From Bartonella sp. HY038 (GTDB lineage Bacteria > Pseudomonadota > Alphaproteobacteria > Rhizobiales > Rhizobiaceae), in NCBI RefSeq assembly GCF_014117425.1, contig NZ_CP059725.1:496001-560000 (forward strand): a DNA stretch of 64,000 bases, read 5' to 3'. Shown piece by piece: positions 55,753-64,000 of this stretch. Position 1 is the stretch's first letter, and each line of letters opens with the position of its first letter. The translations under genes and the position numbers were made by a program. The notes below the pieces were generated by a model. That model had not been told where the DNA came from. It did not search any database and saw nothing but the letters and a program-made list of their open reading frames with translations.

Positions 55753-56874
55753 TTACCGAACAATCACCAATTCTTCGGCGGCACGGGTTATTGCGGTATA
55801 AAGCCAACGCTCTCTTGTTTCACGAAAGGCATAGCTTTCGTCAAACAATACCACCTTATCCCATTGTGAGCCTTGCGCTTTATGGGTGGTTAAGGCGTAG
55901 CCATAGTCAAAATCATCATAGCGTTTTTTCAAGTTCCAAGCAATTTCCGCATCGGGATCTTCAAATTGCGCTTTTAATAATTTGATTTTTGCCATGCCGC
56001 GATCATCATCTTCTGGGTTTATCAAAAGATTAATACCCGGCTTTACTGTTTCTTTAGAGGATTGAAACACTTTCCAAAGCGAGCCATTAAGCAAGCCTTT
56101 TACAGGGTCATTGCGCAAGCATACGAGTTTATCGCCAGCTTGCGGATAAACAGCGTCAAAGCCTTTTAACTCTCGCAAACGTTGATTATAGCGCTTTCTT
56201 GTCCGATTGGTGCCAACCAATACTTGATCTGCCGCCAAAACCAGTTCTTGATTAACATCGTTACGGGTGATGATCCGTGCTTTGCCATAATCACCATAAG
56301 CAATATCGCGCCCCTCGCGCACATCAAGTGCAAGGCGAATAATTGGATTGTCTTTGGCTTGACGGTGAATTTCAGTTAATAAAAAATCAGGCTCTGCCTC
56401 GGTAAAAAAGCCGCCACCGGAAATAGGTGGCAATTGCCCGGGGTCACCTAGCACCAAAATCGGTGTGCCAAAACTCATCAAATCGCGGCCCAATTGCTCG
56501 TCTACCATTGAACATTCATCGACAACGATTAAAGCGGCTTGGCTAACGGGACTTTGGCGGTTAACCGAAAACATCGGCGCAATTGAGGTTTTACCAGTAA
56601 TTTCGTCTTCAACCGCTTCTTCGCCGCGTGGCCGATAGATAAGCGAATGCAGCGTGCGAGCATTGCTTGCGCCTTTGGAGCGCAAAACTTGCGCGGCTTT
56701 GCCGGTAAAAGCGGCAAATTGCACCGTGCCATCAATTGTTTCAGCAAAATAGCGAGCAAGGGTGGTTTTACCCGTACCGGCATAGCCAAAAAGCCTAAAA
56801 ATAGGAGACCGCCCCGCTTTTAACCAGCGAGCCACTTCGTCCAATGCTTTTTCTTGTTCAGGTGAAAACTTCAT
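55753..56874 (-). CDS. RecD/Dda-like SF1B DNA helicase
   Basis: 373 residues. Walker A GYAGTGKTT (30-38), motif II VVDECSMVD, motif III LVLGDPGQLPP, and the C-terminal UvrD_C_2 motifs ALTTHKAQGSQWDKVVL and LYTAITRAAEELVIV are present. It resembles phage T4 Dda and the short RecD2-like helicases often annotated exodeoxyribonuclease V subunit alpha; there is no RecBC neighbour. Start at MKFSPEQEKA (56874), since this is the usual N-terminus; an upstream ATG adds 19 residues. Confidence 0.88.
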   Translation of the reverse strand: MKFSPEQEKALDEVARWLKAGRSPIFRLFGYAGTGKTTLARYFAETIDGTVQFAAFTGKAAQVLRSKGASNARTLHSLIYRPRGEEAVEDEITGKTSIAPMFSVNRQSPVSQAALIVVDECSMVDEQLGRDLMSFGTPILVLGDPGQLPPISGGGFFTEAEPDFLLTEIHRQAKDNPIIRLALDVREGRDIAYGDYGKARIITRNDVNQELVLAADQVLVGTNRTRKRYNQRLRELKGFDAVYPQAGDKLVCLRNDPVKGLLNGSLWKVFQSSKETVKPGINLLINPEDDDRGMAKIKLLKAQFEDPDAEIAWNLKKRYDDFDYGYALTTHKAQGSQWDKVVLFDESYAFRETRERWLYTAITRAAEELVIVR

Positions 56875-57050
56875 GAAAAGAACAAAACAGGATTCGAGTA
56901 AAAAGCGCAAGCTTGAACTATCTTTGTACACGCGATTTTTATTCAGTAAAGAATAACATATTTAAAACACAAGAGGATCATTATAGTAAAACATCTATAA
57001 TGCTTGTTAGGAATAGTTATTGGTTAATCTAAGGTGGAAAAGGGCGCGCT

Positions 57051-57596
57051 ATGGAAAAATTATTCACAACGATTTGGGAGGCTCGTGATAGCTATCTTAT
57101 TATTCTAAACGATAATGGCATGATCTATCACACCCAAACCGGCGGTGAATTACACGATGAAGAAGAGGCGCAAGGGTTTTTGCTACCTTTTCCAATTTAT
57201 AAAAACAAAGAATTTTGCCATGCTATAATTTCTTTATTTCAAGACCACTATTATCAATATAGTGACCAATGCTATTTACATCACAATCCGCAATTGCGTC
57301 AAAACTTGAGTAACCTTTTTGAAGAATTTCAACTTGCGGAGCTAATTGAATTAGATGAGGGTGAGCTCGATAAATCTTATAATCAATGGATTTATGTTAA
57401 TATTAAAGCCGGATTTCAAGATATGTTCACCGTACCACAGCAGCAATTACCGCTCAAAGCTGTTTTAACATGGTCTTTCAATGATCCATTTGTTGAGCGG
57501 CCAGATTATCATATCTATGCGGAAATGGTAAAAAAATCACAAGAAATTATACTTAAGGCAAAGAGGCGAAAAGAGGAAATGGGGCGCAATGGATAA
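57051..57596 (+). CDS. Hypothetical protein, possibly DUF6210-like
   Basis: 181 residues, soluble and acidic with a basic tail (KAKRRKEEMGRNG). The stretch NDNGMIYHTQTGGELH recalls DUF6210-type proteins, but I am unsure. No signal peptide. Overlaps the next gene by 8 bp, so the two are coupled. A cytoplasmic protein paired with a membrane protein suggests a two-part system of unknown role. Confidence 0.7.
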   Translation: MEKLFTTIWEARDSYLIILNDNGMIYHTQTGGELHDEEEAQGFLLPFPIYKNKEFCHAIISLFQDHYYQYSDQCYLHHNPQLRQNLSNLFEEFQLAELIELDEGELDKSYNQWIYVNIKAGFQDMFTVPQQQLPLKAVLTWSFNDPFVERPDYHIYAEMVKKSQEIILKAKRRKEEMGRNG

Positions 57597-58086
57597 GGCA
57601 AATAATCCACCTAACAAGGCGTTTAAGCTGATACTGCATATCATTTGCTTTATTCTTGCCTGCATTGTGGTTATAAATGCCGAGCTATCGCTAATTGCTG
57701 ATACATGCAATCAATCAATGTCGGATAGTTTTCAAGGCATTGTCTTTTCGGTGATTATTTGGGCGGTTCTCATTGCACTGAATCTTAAAAGCAAAAGCTA
57801 TTTAAACTTTTGGATAAGTTTGCTGTTACCAAGTTGCTATTTTATTGCCGTTTTACCGCGCAGCATTGCGGTATTTAACCATGTTGTTATGAACAATCAA
57901 AATATTTGCACGATAAATATGATGATGGTTGAAGGTCGTATTGATACGGCGGACTTGGTTGGTGGGTTTTGTTGGCTTTTCCTAAGCCTTACAGCAATTT
58001 ATATTTTTGCCCTTGGCTTACGGCGGCTTTTAGCTTGGGGCAAAAACAATATAGCAAACATAAAAAAGCGCTTTAGCAAATGTTAG
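57589..58086 (+). CDS. Hypothetical four-helix membrane protein
   Basis: 165 residues, four membrane helices (~13-33, 47-65, 71-90 and 122-145) and a basic C-terminus. Three cysteines lie in the loops outside the helices. No recognised family. Its last codons form the left arm of the terminator at 58063-58104, so the gene end is constrained by RNA structure. Confidence 0.7.
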   Translation: MDKANNPPNKAFKLILHIICFILACIVVINAELSLIADTCNQSMSDSFQGIVFSVIIWAVLIALNLKSKSYLNFWISLLLPSCYFIAVLPRSIAVFNHVVMNNQNICTINMMMVEGRIDTADLVGGFCWLFLSLTAIYIFALGLRRLLAWGKNNIANIKKRFSKC

Positions 58087-58104
58087 GCAGCTAAAGCGCT
58101 TTTT
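58063..58104. terminator. Bidirectional terminator overlapping a gene end, facing hpt
   Basis: 15-bp perfect stem AAAAAGCGCTTTAGC / GCTAAAGCGCTTTTT. The left arm is coding for the membrane protein's KKRFSK end. Confidence 0.88.
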
Positions 58105-58130
58105 AATTTCTATTTTTTACCAATCAATAT

Positions 58131-58667
58131 TTATTCTTTTACAACGCCAACAAATGGCAATTGGCGGTATGAATGGGCAACGTCCATGCCGTAGCCAACC
58201 ACAAATTCATCAGGGCATTCAAAACCAACATAATCGGCAGAAATATCTGCTTGGCGGCGTGTATGCTTGTCAAGAAGAACGGCAATGCGGCTTGATTTGG
58301 CACCGCGTTCACTCACCAAATTTTGCACAAATTGCAAAGTGTTACCTGATTCAAGAATATCATCAATCAGCAAAACATCGCGGCCAGCAATATCACTATC
58401 AATATCATGGACAAGGCGGATATTACCGGGGATCTTGCTTTCGCCATAGCTTGATACAGTGATAAATTCAACCGATGAAACGATGCCAGTCTTATGCAAA
58501 GCACGGATCAAATCGGCAGCAAAAACAAAAGAACCTTTTAAAATGGGCAAAACCAAAAGACGGCTAGGATTTGAAGCTGCAATTTCGGCGGCAATAAGAT
58601 TATTGCGCTCTGCGATTTGTTCTTCTGAAAAAAGAACATCAATTTGTCGACCGTCTATATGGGGCAT
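58131..58667 (-). CDS. hpt: Hypoxanthine phosphoribosyltransferase
   Basis: 178 residues. Converts hypoxanthine or guanine plus PRPP to IMP or GMP (purine salvage). The PRPP-binding motif VLLIDDILESGNTL is at 98-111 and the flexible-loop SSYGESK at ~72-78. The VGYGMDVAHSYRQLPFVG closing motif is typical. Divergent from ftsE across 449 bp. Confidence 0.94.
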   Translation of the reverse strand: MPHIDGRQIDVLFSEEQIAERNNLIAAEIAASNPSRLLVLPILKGSFVFAADLIRALHKTGIVSSVEFITVSSYGESKIPGNIRLVHDIDSDIAGRDVLLIDDILESGNTLQFVQNLVSERGAKSSRIAVLLDKHTRRQADISADYVGFECPDEFVVGYGMDVAHSYRQLPFVGVVKE

Positions 58668-59116
58668 TAACTTTTTCTTTTTGCTAGGAATTAAGAATCA
58701 ATGGGGAATGGGCTCTATTTATAAGCTATTGAGGATTGGCGCAAAGGAATTCGTTAAAAAAAACTTTTTCCAAAGCTTGCAACCATTTTTTTGTAGTTTT
58801 AGCTAGGCTTGAAAACTAAGTAGATGATAAAAGTTGTTTTTAGCGCTGGCCTTAATGCAAAAGATTGTAAATGCCGACTAATCACCTCAAAATTGCCTTA
58901 TAGAAATATTTAATTAGAGTTAAGCTAAAAATTATCAGCCATAGTTTCATATGTCTTAGGTTAAAACTGATTAATAATATTTGCGACAAGGTTAGGGGGG
59001 TAATCCTAAATTGGTTGTTTGAGTTCATGAATATCAATCTTATTGAAATAATTAATTTTACTCATGGGTAAAAGGCTTTTAAAAGCTGCAAGCAGAAAAA
59101 ACAGGGTAAGTATTAC
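58668..59116. other. Intergenic region between divergent hpt and ftsE
   Basis: 449 bp, AT-rich; promoters only. A reading frame overlapping hpt's start (58459-58806 plus strand) is a shadow. Confidence 0.4.
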
Positions 59117-59776
59117 GTGATTCGCTTTGATAATGTAGGTTTGCGCTATGGTATGGGGGCTGAAATCTTAAAAGATGTCAGCTTCAATATACCATCAGGC
59201 TCATTTCAATTTTTAACTGGTGCATCAGGTGCTGGCAAAACCACGCTTTTGCGTTTGATGTTTTTGGCATTAAAGCCAACGCGTGGGCTTATCACCGTTT
59301 TTGATAAGGATACATCCTTGCTCGCGCGTAATGAAATGCCGCAATTGCGCAAGCGCATTGGCATTGTTTTTCAAGATTTTAGGCTTCTTGATCATTTAAC
59401 CACTTATGAAAATGTGTCGCTGCCCTTGCGCGTGCGTGGCCGTGAAGAACACACCTACCGCGCTGAGGTAGAAGAATTATTGCATTGGGTTGGCCTTGGC
59501 GAGCGCATGAATGTTTTGCCCCCTGTATTGTCTGGCGGTGAAAAACAGCGTGCAGCAATTGCCCGTGCCTTGATTGATCAGCCTGAAGTGCTTTTAGCCG
59601 ATGAGCCAACCGGTAATGTTGATCCGCCAATGGCACGACGTTTACTGCGCTTATTTATTGAGTTGAATAGGCTTGGCACTGCGGTTGTGATTGCCACCCA
59701 TGATTTACCACTAATGGACCAAGTTGATGCACGCCGGATGATTTTGGAAGAGGGAAAGTTGAAAATTTATGACTGA
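59117..59776 (+). CDS. ftsE: Cell division ATP-binding protein FtsE
   Basis: 219 residues, starting with GTG (59117) after CAGGGTAAG. Walker A GASGAGKTT (35-43), signature LSGGEKQR, Walker B VLLADEPTGNVD, H-loop IATHD. With FtsX it forms the ABC-type complex that activates murein hydrolases at the septum. Overlaps ftsX by 8 bp. Confidence 0.95.
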   Translation: MIRFDNVGLRYGMGAEILKDVSFNIPSGSFQFLTGASGAGKTTLLRLMFLALKPTRGLITVFDKDTSLLARNEMPQLRKRIGIVFQDFRLLDHLTTYENVSLPLRVRGREEHTYRAEVEELLHWVGLGERMNVLPPVLSGGEKQRAAIARALIDQPEVLLADEPTGNVDPPMARRLLRLFIELNRLGTAVVIATHDLPLMDQVDARRMILEEGKLKIYD

Positions 59777-60764
59777 TGCTGTGCAGCAAAAATCACCCAA
59801 GCGTCCAATTGGCCGGTTTTTGGGAAAAAAATCCAATGGTCTTACCCCGATTGTTCCTGAAGGTGACATTCGTGGTTTTGCTTTGGCTGTAGTGCTCACC
59901 ATTATGACATTTTTAGCAAGCCTTTCCCTTGGCGGTGTTAATCTTATCAACTCTTATGCAAAAAGCTGGCAATCGGATATATCGCGTGAAGCAACAATTC
60001 AAATTATGCCGGGCGATAATGTCAACATGGAAGACGCGCTTAAAAATGCTGTGCGGCTTGTTACTGACTTTCCGGGGGTTAAAGAAGCGCGCGTTCTTGA
60101 CCGGGAGGAAACGCAAAGCCTGCTTGAACCCTGGCTTGGTAGTGGTATTAATGTCAATGAGTTGCCAATTCCGCGCTTGATTATTGTGACTTTTGATCAA
60201 GGTACGGCTCCCGATACTTTTAGTTTGCGTGAGCTGGTTAAGCAAAATGTGCCTAATGCCTATTTTGATGATCATCGCATGTGGGTCGATCAATTATCTA
60301 GCGTTGCCAATAGCTTTGTGGCAGTTGGGCTTGGTGTCTTTATACTGGTGCTTGTTGCATTGATTTTAACCATTGTTTTTGCAACACGTAGTACACTTTC
60401 TAACAATAACCATATTATTGAAGTCTTGCACTTTATTGGAGCCGAAGCTGGATTTGTGGCGAGACAATTTGGCTGGTATTTTTTCAAAACCGGTTTAAAA
60501 GGGGCGACTATCGGTGCTTTGGCGGCTTTGTCGCTATTTTTTGCTTTTTCTTTTTGGTCATCTTATAATAGTCAATCGCCGCAAGCTATGGAACTTACCA
60601 TGTTGCTTGGTACCTATTCTATCGGCTGGTTAAGCATTGTTGAGACGTTTTTACTTATTTTCTTTGTGGCATTTTTGACCATGTTTACTAGCCGTATTAC
60701 GGTCATTCGCCAATTGCGTGAAATTGACAGCAAGGAAACAGGCTTTTTTGCTATAAATGCGTAA
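59769..60764 (+). CDS. ftsX: Cell division protein FtsX
   Basis: 331 residues. Four membrane helices (~38-60, ~180-203, ~235-262, ~285-308) and a periplasmic extracellular loop (~62-178) expected to engage a hydrolase activator. The cytoplasmic N-terminus is basic. Lacks any fused domain. Ends 17 bp before a strong terminator. Confidence 0.93.
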   Translation: MTDAVQQKSPKRPIGRFLGKKSNGLTPIVPEGDIRGFALAVVLTIMTFLASLSLGGVNLINSYAKSWQSDISREATIQIMPGDNVNMEDALKNAVRLVTDFPGVKEARVLDREETQSLLEPWLGSGINVNELPIPRLIIVTFDQGTAPDTFSLRELVKQNVPNAYFDDHRMWVDQLSSVANSFVAVGLGVFILVLVALILTIVFATRSTLSNNNHIIEVLHFIGAEAGFVARQFGWYFFKTGLKGATIGALAALSLFFAFSFWSSYNSQSPQAMELTMLLGTYSIGWLSIVETFLLIFFVAFLTMFTSRITVIRQLREIDSKETGFFAINA

Positions 60765-60781
60765 CAATTCATTCTAAAGTA

Positions 60782-60816
60782 TAAGTCCTTATCATTTGCT
60801 GACTGATAAGGACTTT
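60782..60816 (+). terminator. Terminator after ftsEX
   Basis: AAGTCCTTATCA / TGATAAGGACTT perfect 12-bp stem followed by TTT, touching a RIME copy. Confidence 0.9.
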
Positions 60817-60817
60817 T

Positions 60818-60921
60818 TAGAGCGTTTTTTGAAAAGTGTGAAGCGGTTTTCGGACAAAAAACGCGATGTAAACAATGCATTAGAGCGCCGATCTGATCCA
60901 ATCAGATCGAAATGCACTCTA
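60818..60921 (+). repeat. RIME/Bru-RS-like repeat, copy 6
   Basis: TAGAGCGTTTTTTGAAAAGT to GATCGAAATGCACTCTA, between the convergent ftsX and hydrolase genes. Confidence 0.8.
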
Positions 60922-60931
60922 ATGTTGAGAC

Positions 60932-61693
60932 TTAAATCAGCGACTTTACAATACGTTCTAATAAAGCAAGATCTTGTGGGCGGGATAAGCGATGGTCGCC
61001 ATCATGCACCAGGGTTAAAGTCACATCATTGAGCGGCAAATGTTCCATCAGCTTCATAGTTGATTGATAAGGAACCACATCATCTTTCATGCCTTGGACA
61101 ATATGCACTGGACAGCCAGTGTCAATAATGCCCTTTAAAACAAGATTATTGGCGCCATCATCAAGCAGTTTTTTTGTATAGGGGGTGGAGCCATATTCTG
61201 TTTCAATTGTAAAATAGCCTTGTCGAGCCAAATCTTCGCGGTTTTGGTCGGTAAGACTTGGTTCAACAAGGGTTTTGGTAAAATCAGGCGCTGGTGCCAA
61301 TAAAATAATTGCTGCCGGTGTAATGTTTTTCTTCTTTAATTCTTCAACCATTCGCAAAGTAATCCAACCGCCCATGGATGAGCCGATCAAAATTTGTGGG
61401 CCGTTACTAAAATGCTCAAAAATAGCAAGGCTTTGGGCAAGCCAAAGAGAAATTGAGCCGTCAAAGAAATCGCCTTTTGATTCACCATGGCCTGAATAGT
61501 CAAAGCGTAAAAAACTATGGTTTTCTTTAACCGCCAATTCTTCTAAAAATACTGCCTTTGTTCCAAGCATATCTGAACGATAGCCGCCAATCCAGACAAG
61601 CCCAGGAGCTTTGTCGCCTGTTTTTTGGCGTAAAGCAATGTCAATACCTTCAACATTATAAAATTGCGCGGGGTTTATATCAACATTGGTCAT
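60932..61693 (-). CDS. Alpha/beta hydrolase (ABHD10/BD-FAE-like)
   Basis: 253 residues. Nucleophile S106 in LIGSSMGGW, catalytic Asp in GMKDDVVPY (~207) and His in HDGDHRLS (~235). The FDYSGHGES motif at ~64-72 is typical. Orthologues are often annotated as alpha/beta hydrolases related to ABHD10 depalmitoylases; the substrate is unknown. Start ATG 61693 follows AAGGATATGGTGAG; the longer frame is not supported. Confidence 0.88.
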   Translation of the reverse strand: MTNVDINPAQFYNVEGIDIALRQKTGDKAPGLVWIGGYRSDMLGTKAVFLEELAVKENHSFLRFDYSGHGESKGDFFDGSISLWLAQSLAIFEHFSNGPQILIGSSMGGWITLRMVEELKKKNITPAAIILLAPAPDFTKTLVEPSLTDQNREDLARQGYFTIETEYGSTPYTKKLLDDGANNLVLKGIIDTGCPVHIVQGMKDDVVPYQSTMKLMEHLPLNDVTLTLVHDGDHRLSRPQDLALLERIVKSLI

Positions 61694-61916
61694 CTCACCA
61701 TATCCTTTATTTGCAATATCTATTTCGCAAGCCATGCTATCATATTTGTTAAGGGGCAGATCAACTTAATTTTGATAAAATATGAAAAGAAAATTGCGGG
61801 CATCATTTTGACGGCGGCAAAGCTATTGTGAAAATTTAAACCTATTTTAAAACGCCTCCCACAAAGCTGCAATCAATAATGACATAAAACTCATTCACAT
61901 ATTTTGATAGATTAGC

Positions 61917-61930
61917 AGGTCCTGACCCTA
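61917..61930 (+). mobile_element. Solo end of the MITE-like element
   Basis: AGGTCCTGACCC followed by TA, matching the right end of copy 2; the preceding bases GATTAGC are degraded. The rest of the element is missing. Confidence 0.5.
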
Positions 61931-62383
61931 AACAAGATTAATATAATTAACTATTTTTATAATGCCATTATTTCTAATCTAAGACTAATTGCTGATTACT
62001 TGTTGCTAGGGGTAATTATTTGTAAATCAGGTAATATTGTTATTTATAAAATTGTACTTATTATGGTTATTTGATAGCAATTTAAAAAATCTACGTTGGA
62101 TTTTACTGGCTTAGCGTTAAAGCATAATAGAATCACTGTGTTTAGTCTATTTGAGTTCTTGTTTGATAAAAGCTTATTTTTGGGGGGGGGTGCTTTATAT
62201 CAAATTTCAAAAAATAGGGTCAATTGGTTATTGAAAAGCTTGATAATAACTAAAAATAGTCATCTTTAGTGCAGCTTGGTTAATTGTCAGCAGTTTAATA
62301 AACTGATAAACTACAATTTATTGGCTATTCAATTGTAAAGTTCTTGCATTTATAGTCAAAAATGTGCAATTTGCTCAAACTTG

Positions 62384-62404
62384 AAATGTGGGGTTCCCAC
62401 ATTT
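62384..62404 (+). promoter_or_regulatory. Hairpin in the infC leader
   Basis: AAATGTGGG GTT CCCACATTT, perfect 9-bp stem, 88 bp before the infC start and without a T-run. Confidence 0.5.
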
Positions 62405-62492
62405 ATATATATAGGCGGTTAAGCCCTTTAAATTAGAGAGATTTAGAGCCTAACTGTTCTGGTAATGTTAATAATTTTAGGAGAATAAGACC

Positions 62493-63029
62493 ATTCGCCG
62501 ACCGTTTAAAGCAACCCCCGTTCAAAAAGACGGGCCACGTTCTAATCAAGATATCCGTGTTCCACGCATCCAATTGATTGATGCGGAAGGGCAAAATCAT
62601 GGAAATATTGCAACAAGTGACGCACTTGCTATGGCACAAGAGGCAGGGCTTGATCTTGTAGAAATCGTGCCTAATGCTGAACCGCCTGTCTGTAAAATCA
62701 TTGATTTGGGTAAATTAAAATATCAAAATCAGAAAAAAGCAGCAGAAGCGCGCAAAAAGCAAAAGACGGTTGAGATTAAAGAAATCAAGATGCGTCCCAA
62801 CATTGATACCCATGATTATGAGGTAAAAATGAAAGCTGTTGCACGTTTCCTTGATGAAGGCGATAAGGTTAAAGTAACATTGCGTTTCCGTGGTCGCGAA
62901 ATGGCGCACCAAGAATTAGGCATGAGATTGCTTGAGCGCATGAAAGAGGATACTGCTGAAATTGCAAAGGTTGAAGCAGAGCCTAAACTTGAAGGCCGTC
63001 AAATGATGATGGTTATTGCGCCGCGCTAA
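62493..63029 (+). CDS. infC: Translation initiation factor IF-3, ATT start codon
   Basis: 178 residues. IF-3 keeps ribosomal subunits apart and discriminates against wrong start codons. The IF3-N domain (~10-80; [20 protein letters not shown] region), the Lys/Arg-rich linker and the IF3-C domain (~90-175; [18 protein letters not shown]) are complete. No ATG exists in frame: an in-frame stop lies at 62478, and the first codon after AGGAG (62479-62483) at proper spacing is ATT (62493), giving an N-terminus that reads [20 protein letters not shown] rare ATT start is the known basis of infC autoregulation in E. coli. Ends at the hairpin at 63091. Confidence 0.93.
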   Translation: MRRPFKATPVQKDGPRSNQDIRVPRIQLIDAEGQNHGNIATSDALAMAQEAGLDLVEIVPNAEPPVCKIIDLGKLKYQNQKKAAEARKKQKTVEIKEIKMRPNIDTHDYEVKMKAVARFLDEGDKVKVTLRFRGREMAHQELGMRLLERMKEDTAEIAKVEAEPKLEGRQMMMVIAPR

Positions 63030-63090
63030 ACCTAAGTTAAAAATCAAGATCACGCAGTTATTTGCATGGTTTGATAATTATAATTTGAAG

Positions 63091-63127
63091 CCTTGGAGGA
63101 ATAGATTTCCTCCAAGGTTTTTTTTAT
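63091..63127 (+). terminator. Terminator after infC
   Basis: CCTTGGAGGAA / TTCCTCCAAGG 11-bp stem followed by eight or nine T. Confidence 0.92.
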
Positions 63128-63226
63128 GATTACTATTCACATTTTGGTTGAATATTGCAGTGTGGTTTTACTTTATCGCTAAATTGTTTTAATCTGTTGA
63201 CCTAGCCATCTGGAATAAAGTTTAAA

Positions 63227-64000
63227 ATGCTAAAAAAACTCAATAAGATTATTATGTTTATCGCTTATGCGGCCATGCTTGCCTTGTGCATTATTTTGCT
63301 GGTTGTATCGTTTAGTAAGGCGCAGGATAAAGAAAATAATGATAGACTTGCCGTTTTGGGTACACCTGTCACCATGCAGCCACCGCAAGGATTTAAACCA
63401 TCAGCTGAGTTTACGGGCTTTTTAAACCAAGATACCAATGCTAGCATTGTGGTTGCGGTGTTTCCTGATGATGTTGCCCCCCAAATAGGTAGCCTATTTA
63501 CCAATAGAGAAAATTTTACCAAGCAAATGGCAGCGCTTGGCTTTGAAGTGCAAGGCGTAAGTGAATTGCAGCGCATTAATTCCGATGTGCCGCTTATGGT
63601 TTATAAAGGCATTCAAACAGATCAAGGTAAAAAATATGATAAATGGGCAACGCTGATTGCCCATGGCGGTCTTTATATGGTGACAATTCAAGCCCCTCAA
63701 GATAATCCGTTAAGTGAAGAAGAAGTTGACGCCGCATTTCAATCCATAGATTTTACCGCCAATTTTACACTTGCGGATCAAATTCTTCATCTACCATTTT
63801 CTTTTGTGAGTGAAGCACCTTTTGAGCCGAAAGCAACCATTCTTGGTAATGGTGTCAGTCTTGAAATGAAAGATGCAACTGGCAAGACTGGCGATGCAAC
63901 AATTTTTATTTTACGCGATAGCCAAGCGCTTGATATAAATAACGCGATTTTGGCGCAAAATCTTTATCTAGCTTCAATTATCAAGGTTTTTAAGCTACAA
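63227..64000 (+). CDS. Membrane-anchored hypothetical protein, truncated by window end
   Basis: 258 codons remain open to the last base. The N-terminus (MLKKLNKIIMFIAYAAMLA) is a basic signal anchor with a hydrophobic segment to ~residue 30. The rest is predicted extracytoplasmic, beta-rich, with a segment like KGIQTDQGKKYDKWATLIAH where it resembles secreted DcrB/PsbP-like folds only loosely. No confident family. ATG 63227 follows GGAATAAAG. Separate from infC by its terminator. Confidence 0.75.
   Translation, partial: MLKKLNKIIMFIAYAAMLALCIILLVVSFSKAQDKENNDRLAVLGTPVTMQPPQGFKPSAEFTGFLNQDTNASIVVAVFPDDVAPQIGSLFTNRENFTKQMAALGFEVQGVSELQRINSDVPLMVYKGIQTDQGKKYDKWATLIAHGGLYMVTIQAPQDNPLSEEEVDAAFQSIDFTANFTLADQILHLPFSFVSEAPFEPKATILGNGVSLEMKDATGKTGDATIFILRDSQALDINNAILAQNLYLASIIKVFKLQ

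Larger units (their letters stand above)
61694..62492. other. Long intergenic region upstream of infC
   Basis: 799 bp. Contains a decayed MITE end (61917-61930), a run of nine G (62182-62190), and a perfect small hairpin (62384-62404). No ORF with a ribosome site was found. Probably holds the infC promoter and a long 5' leader. Confidence 0.5.

Overview
The window is chromosomal DNA of a low-GC alphaproteobacterium of the order Hyphomicrobiales (Rhizobiales), closest in gene content and gene order to the Bartonella/Brucella group. The evidence is the hemY - mitofilin-like - hemD - hemC / tsaD - gpsA - YciI - EVE block, the hisS-hisZ-hisG operon with a short-form HisG, the trpF-trpB-trpA cluster, the Tim44-like/Smr/XRE trio, ftsE-ftsX, and intergenic RIME/Bru-RS-type palindromic repeats. 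Genes sit on both strands, mostly singly or in short operons, and many convergent pairs share bidirectional hairpin terminators.

Layout. 1-6.1 kb: two intergenic repeats, a Sel1-repeat protein, the heat-shock sigma factor rpoH, thiD, an orphan gene and a drug-type MFS exporter. 6.7-18.3 kb: gdhA, the haem block (hemY, mitofilin-like, hemD, hemC), tsaD, gpsA, YciI and EVE proteins. 17-24.2 kb: an apparent catabolic cluster of MFS transporter, EamA exporter, GntR regulator, DapA-family lyase, aldehyde dehydrogenase and FAD amine oxidase, with matching palindromes in the promoters. 24.3-31 kb: a phage-derived segment with a CI/S24 repressor and its operator, two small genes, a DnaB-type helicase, an initiator/loader-like protein with an origin-like repeat cluster inside it, a basic protein, and three tandem paralogues resembling phage capsid-cement proteins. 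Each paralogue is preceded by the same promoter-like box and RNA-type hairpin. No integrase, terminase, portal or major capsid gene is present, so this looks like a domesticated or satellite-like remnant. 31-36 kb: a YagU-like membrane protein, a lipoprotein, tRNA-Gln(CUG), pal, xerC and a polar amino-acid binding protein. 36-50.9 kb: hisS-hisZ-hisG, a long LprI-domain protein, Tim44-like, Smr and XRE genes, trpA/B/F, a CysZ/EI24-like protein, a PfkB kinase, a LysE exporter and a GhrA-type dehydrogenase. 51-54 kb: a classical autotransporter. 54-64 kb: purD, a RecD/Dda-like helicase, two unknown genes, hpt, ftsEX, an alpha/beta hydrolase, infC (ATT start) and a membrane-anchored protein running off the end.

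Structures outside the genes are notable. There is a 264-bp MITE-like element in two inverted copies, both flanked by TA, plus a decayed end. Six copies of a ~105-bp RIME/Bru-RS-like palindrome are scattered through the window, one of which supplies a stop codon. Short 11-16-bp tandem duplications repeatedly span stop codons. Functions come from motifs read directly in the translations; no database search was possible.
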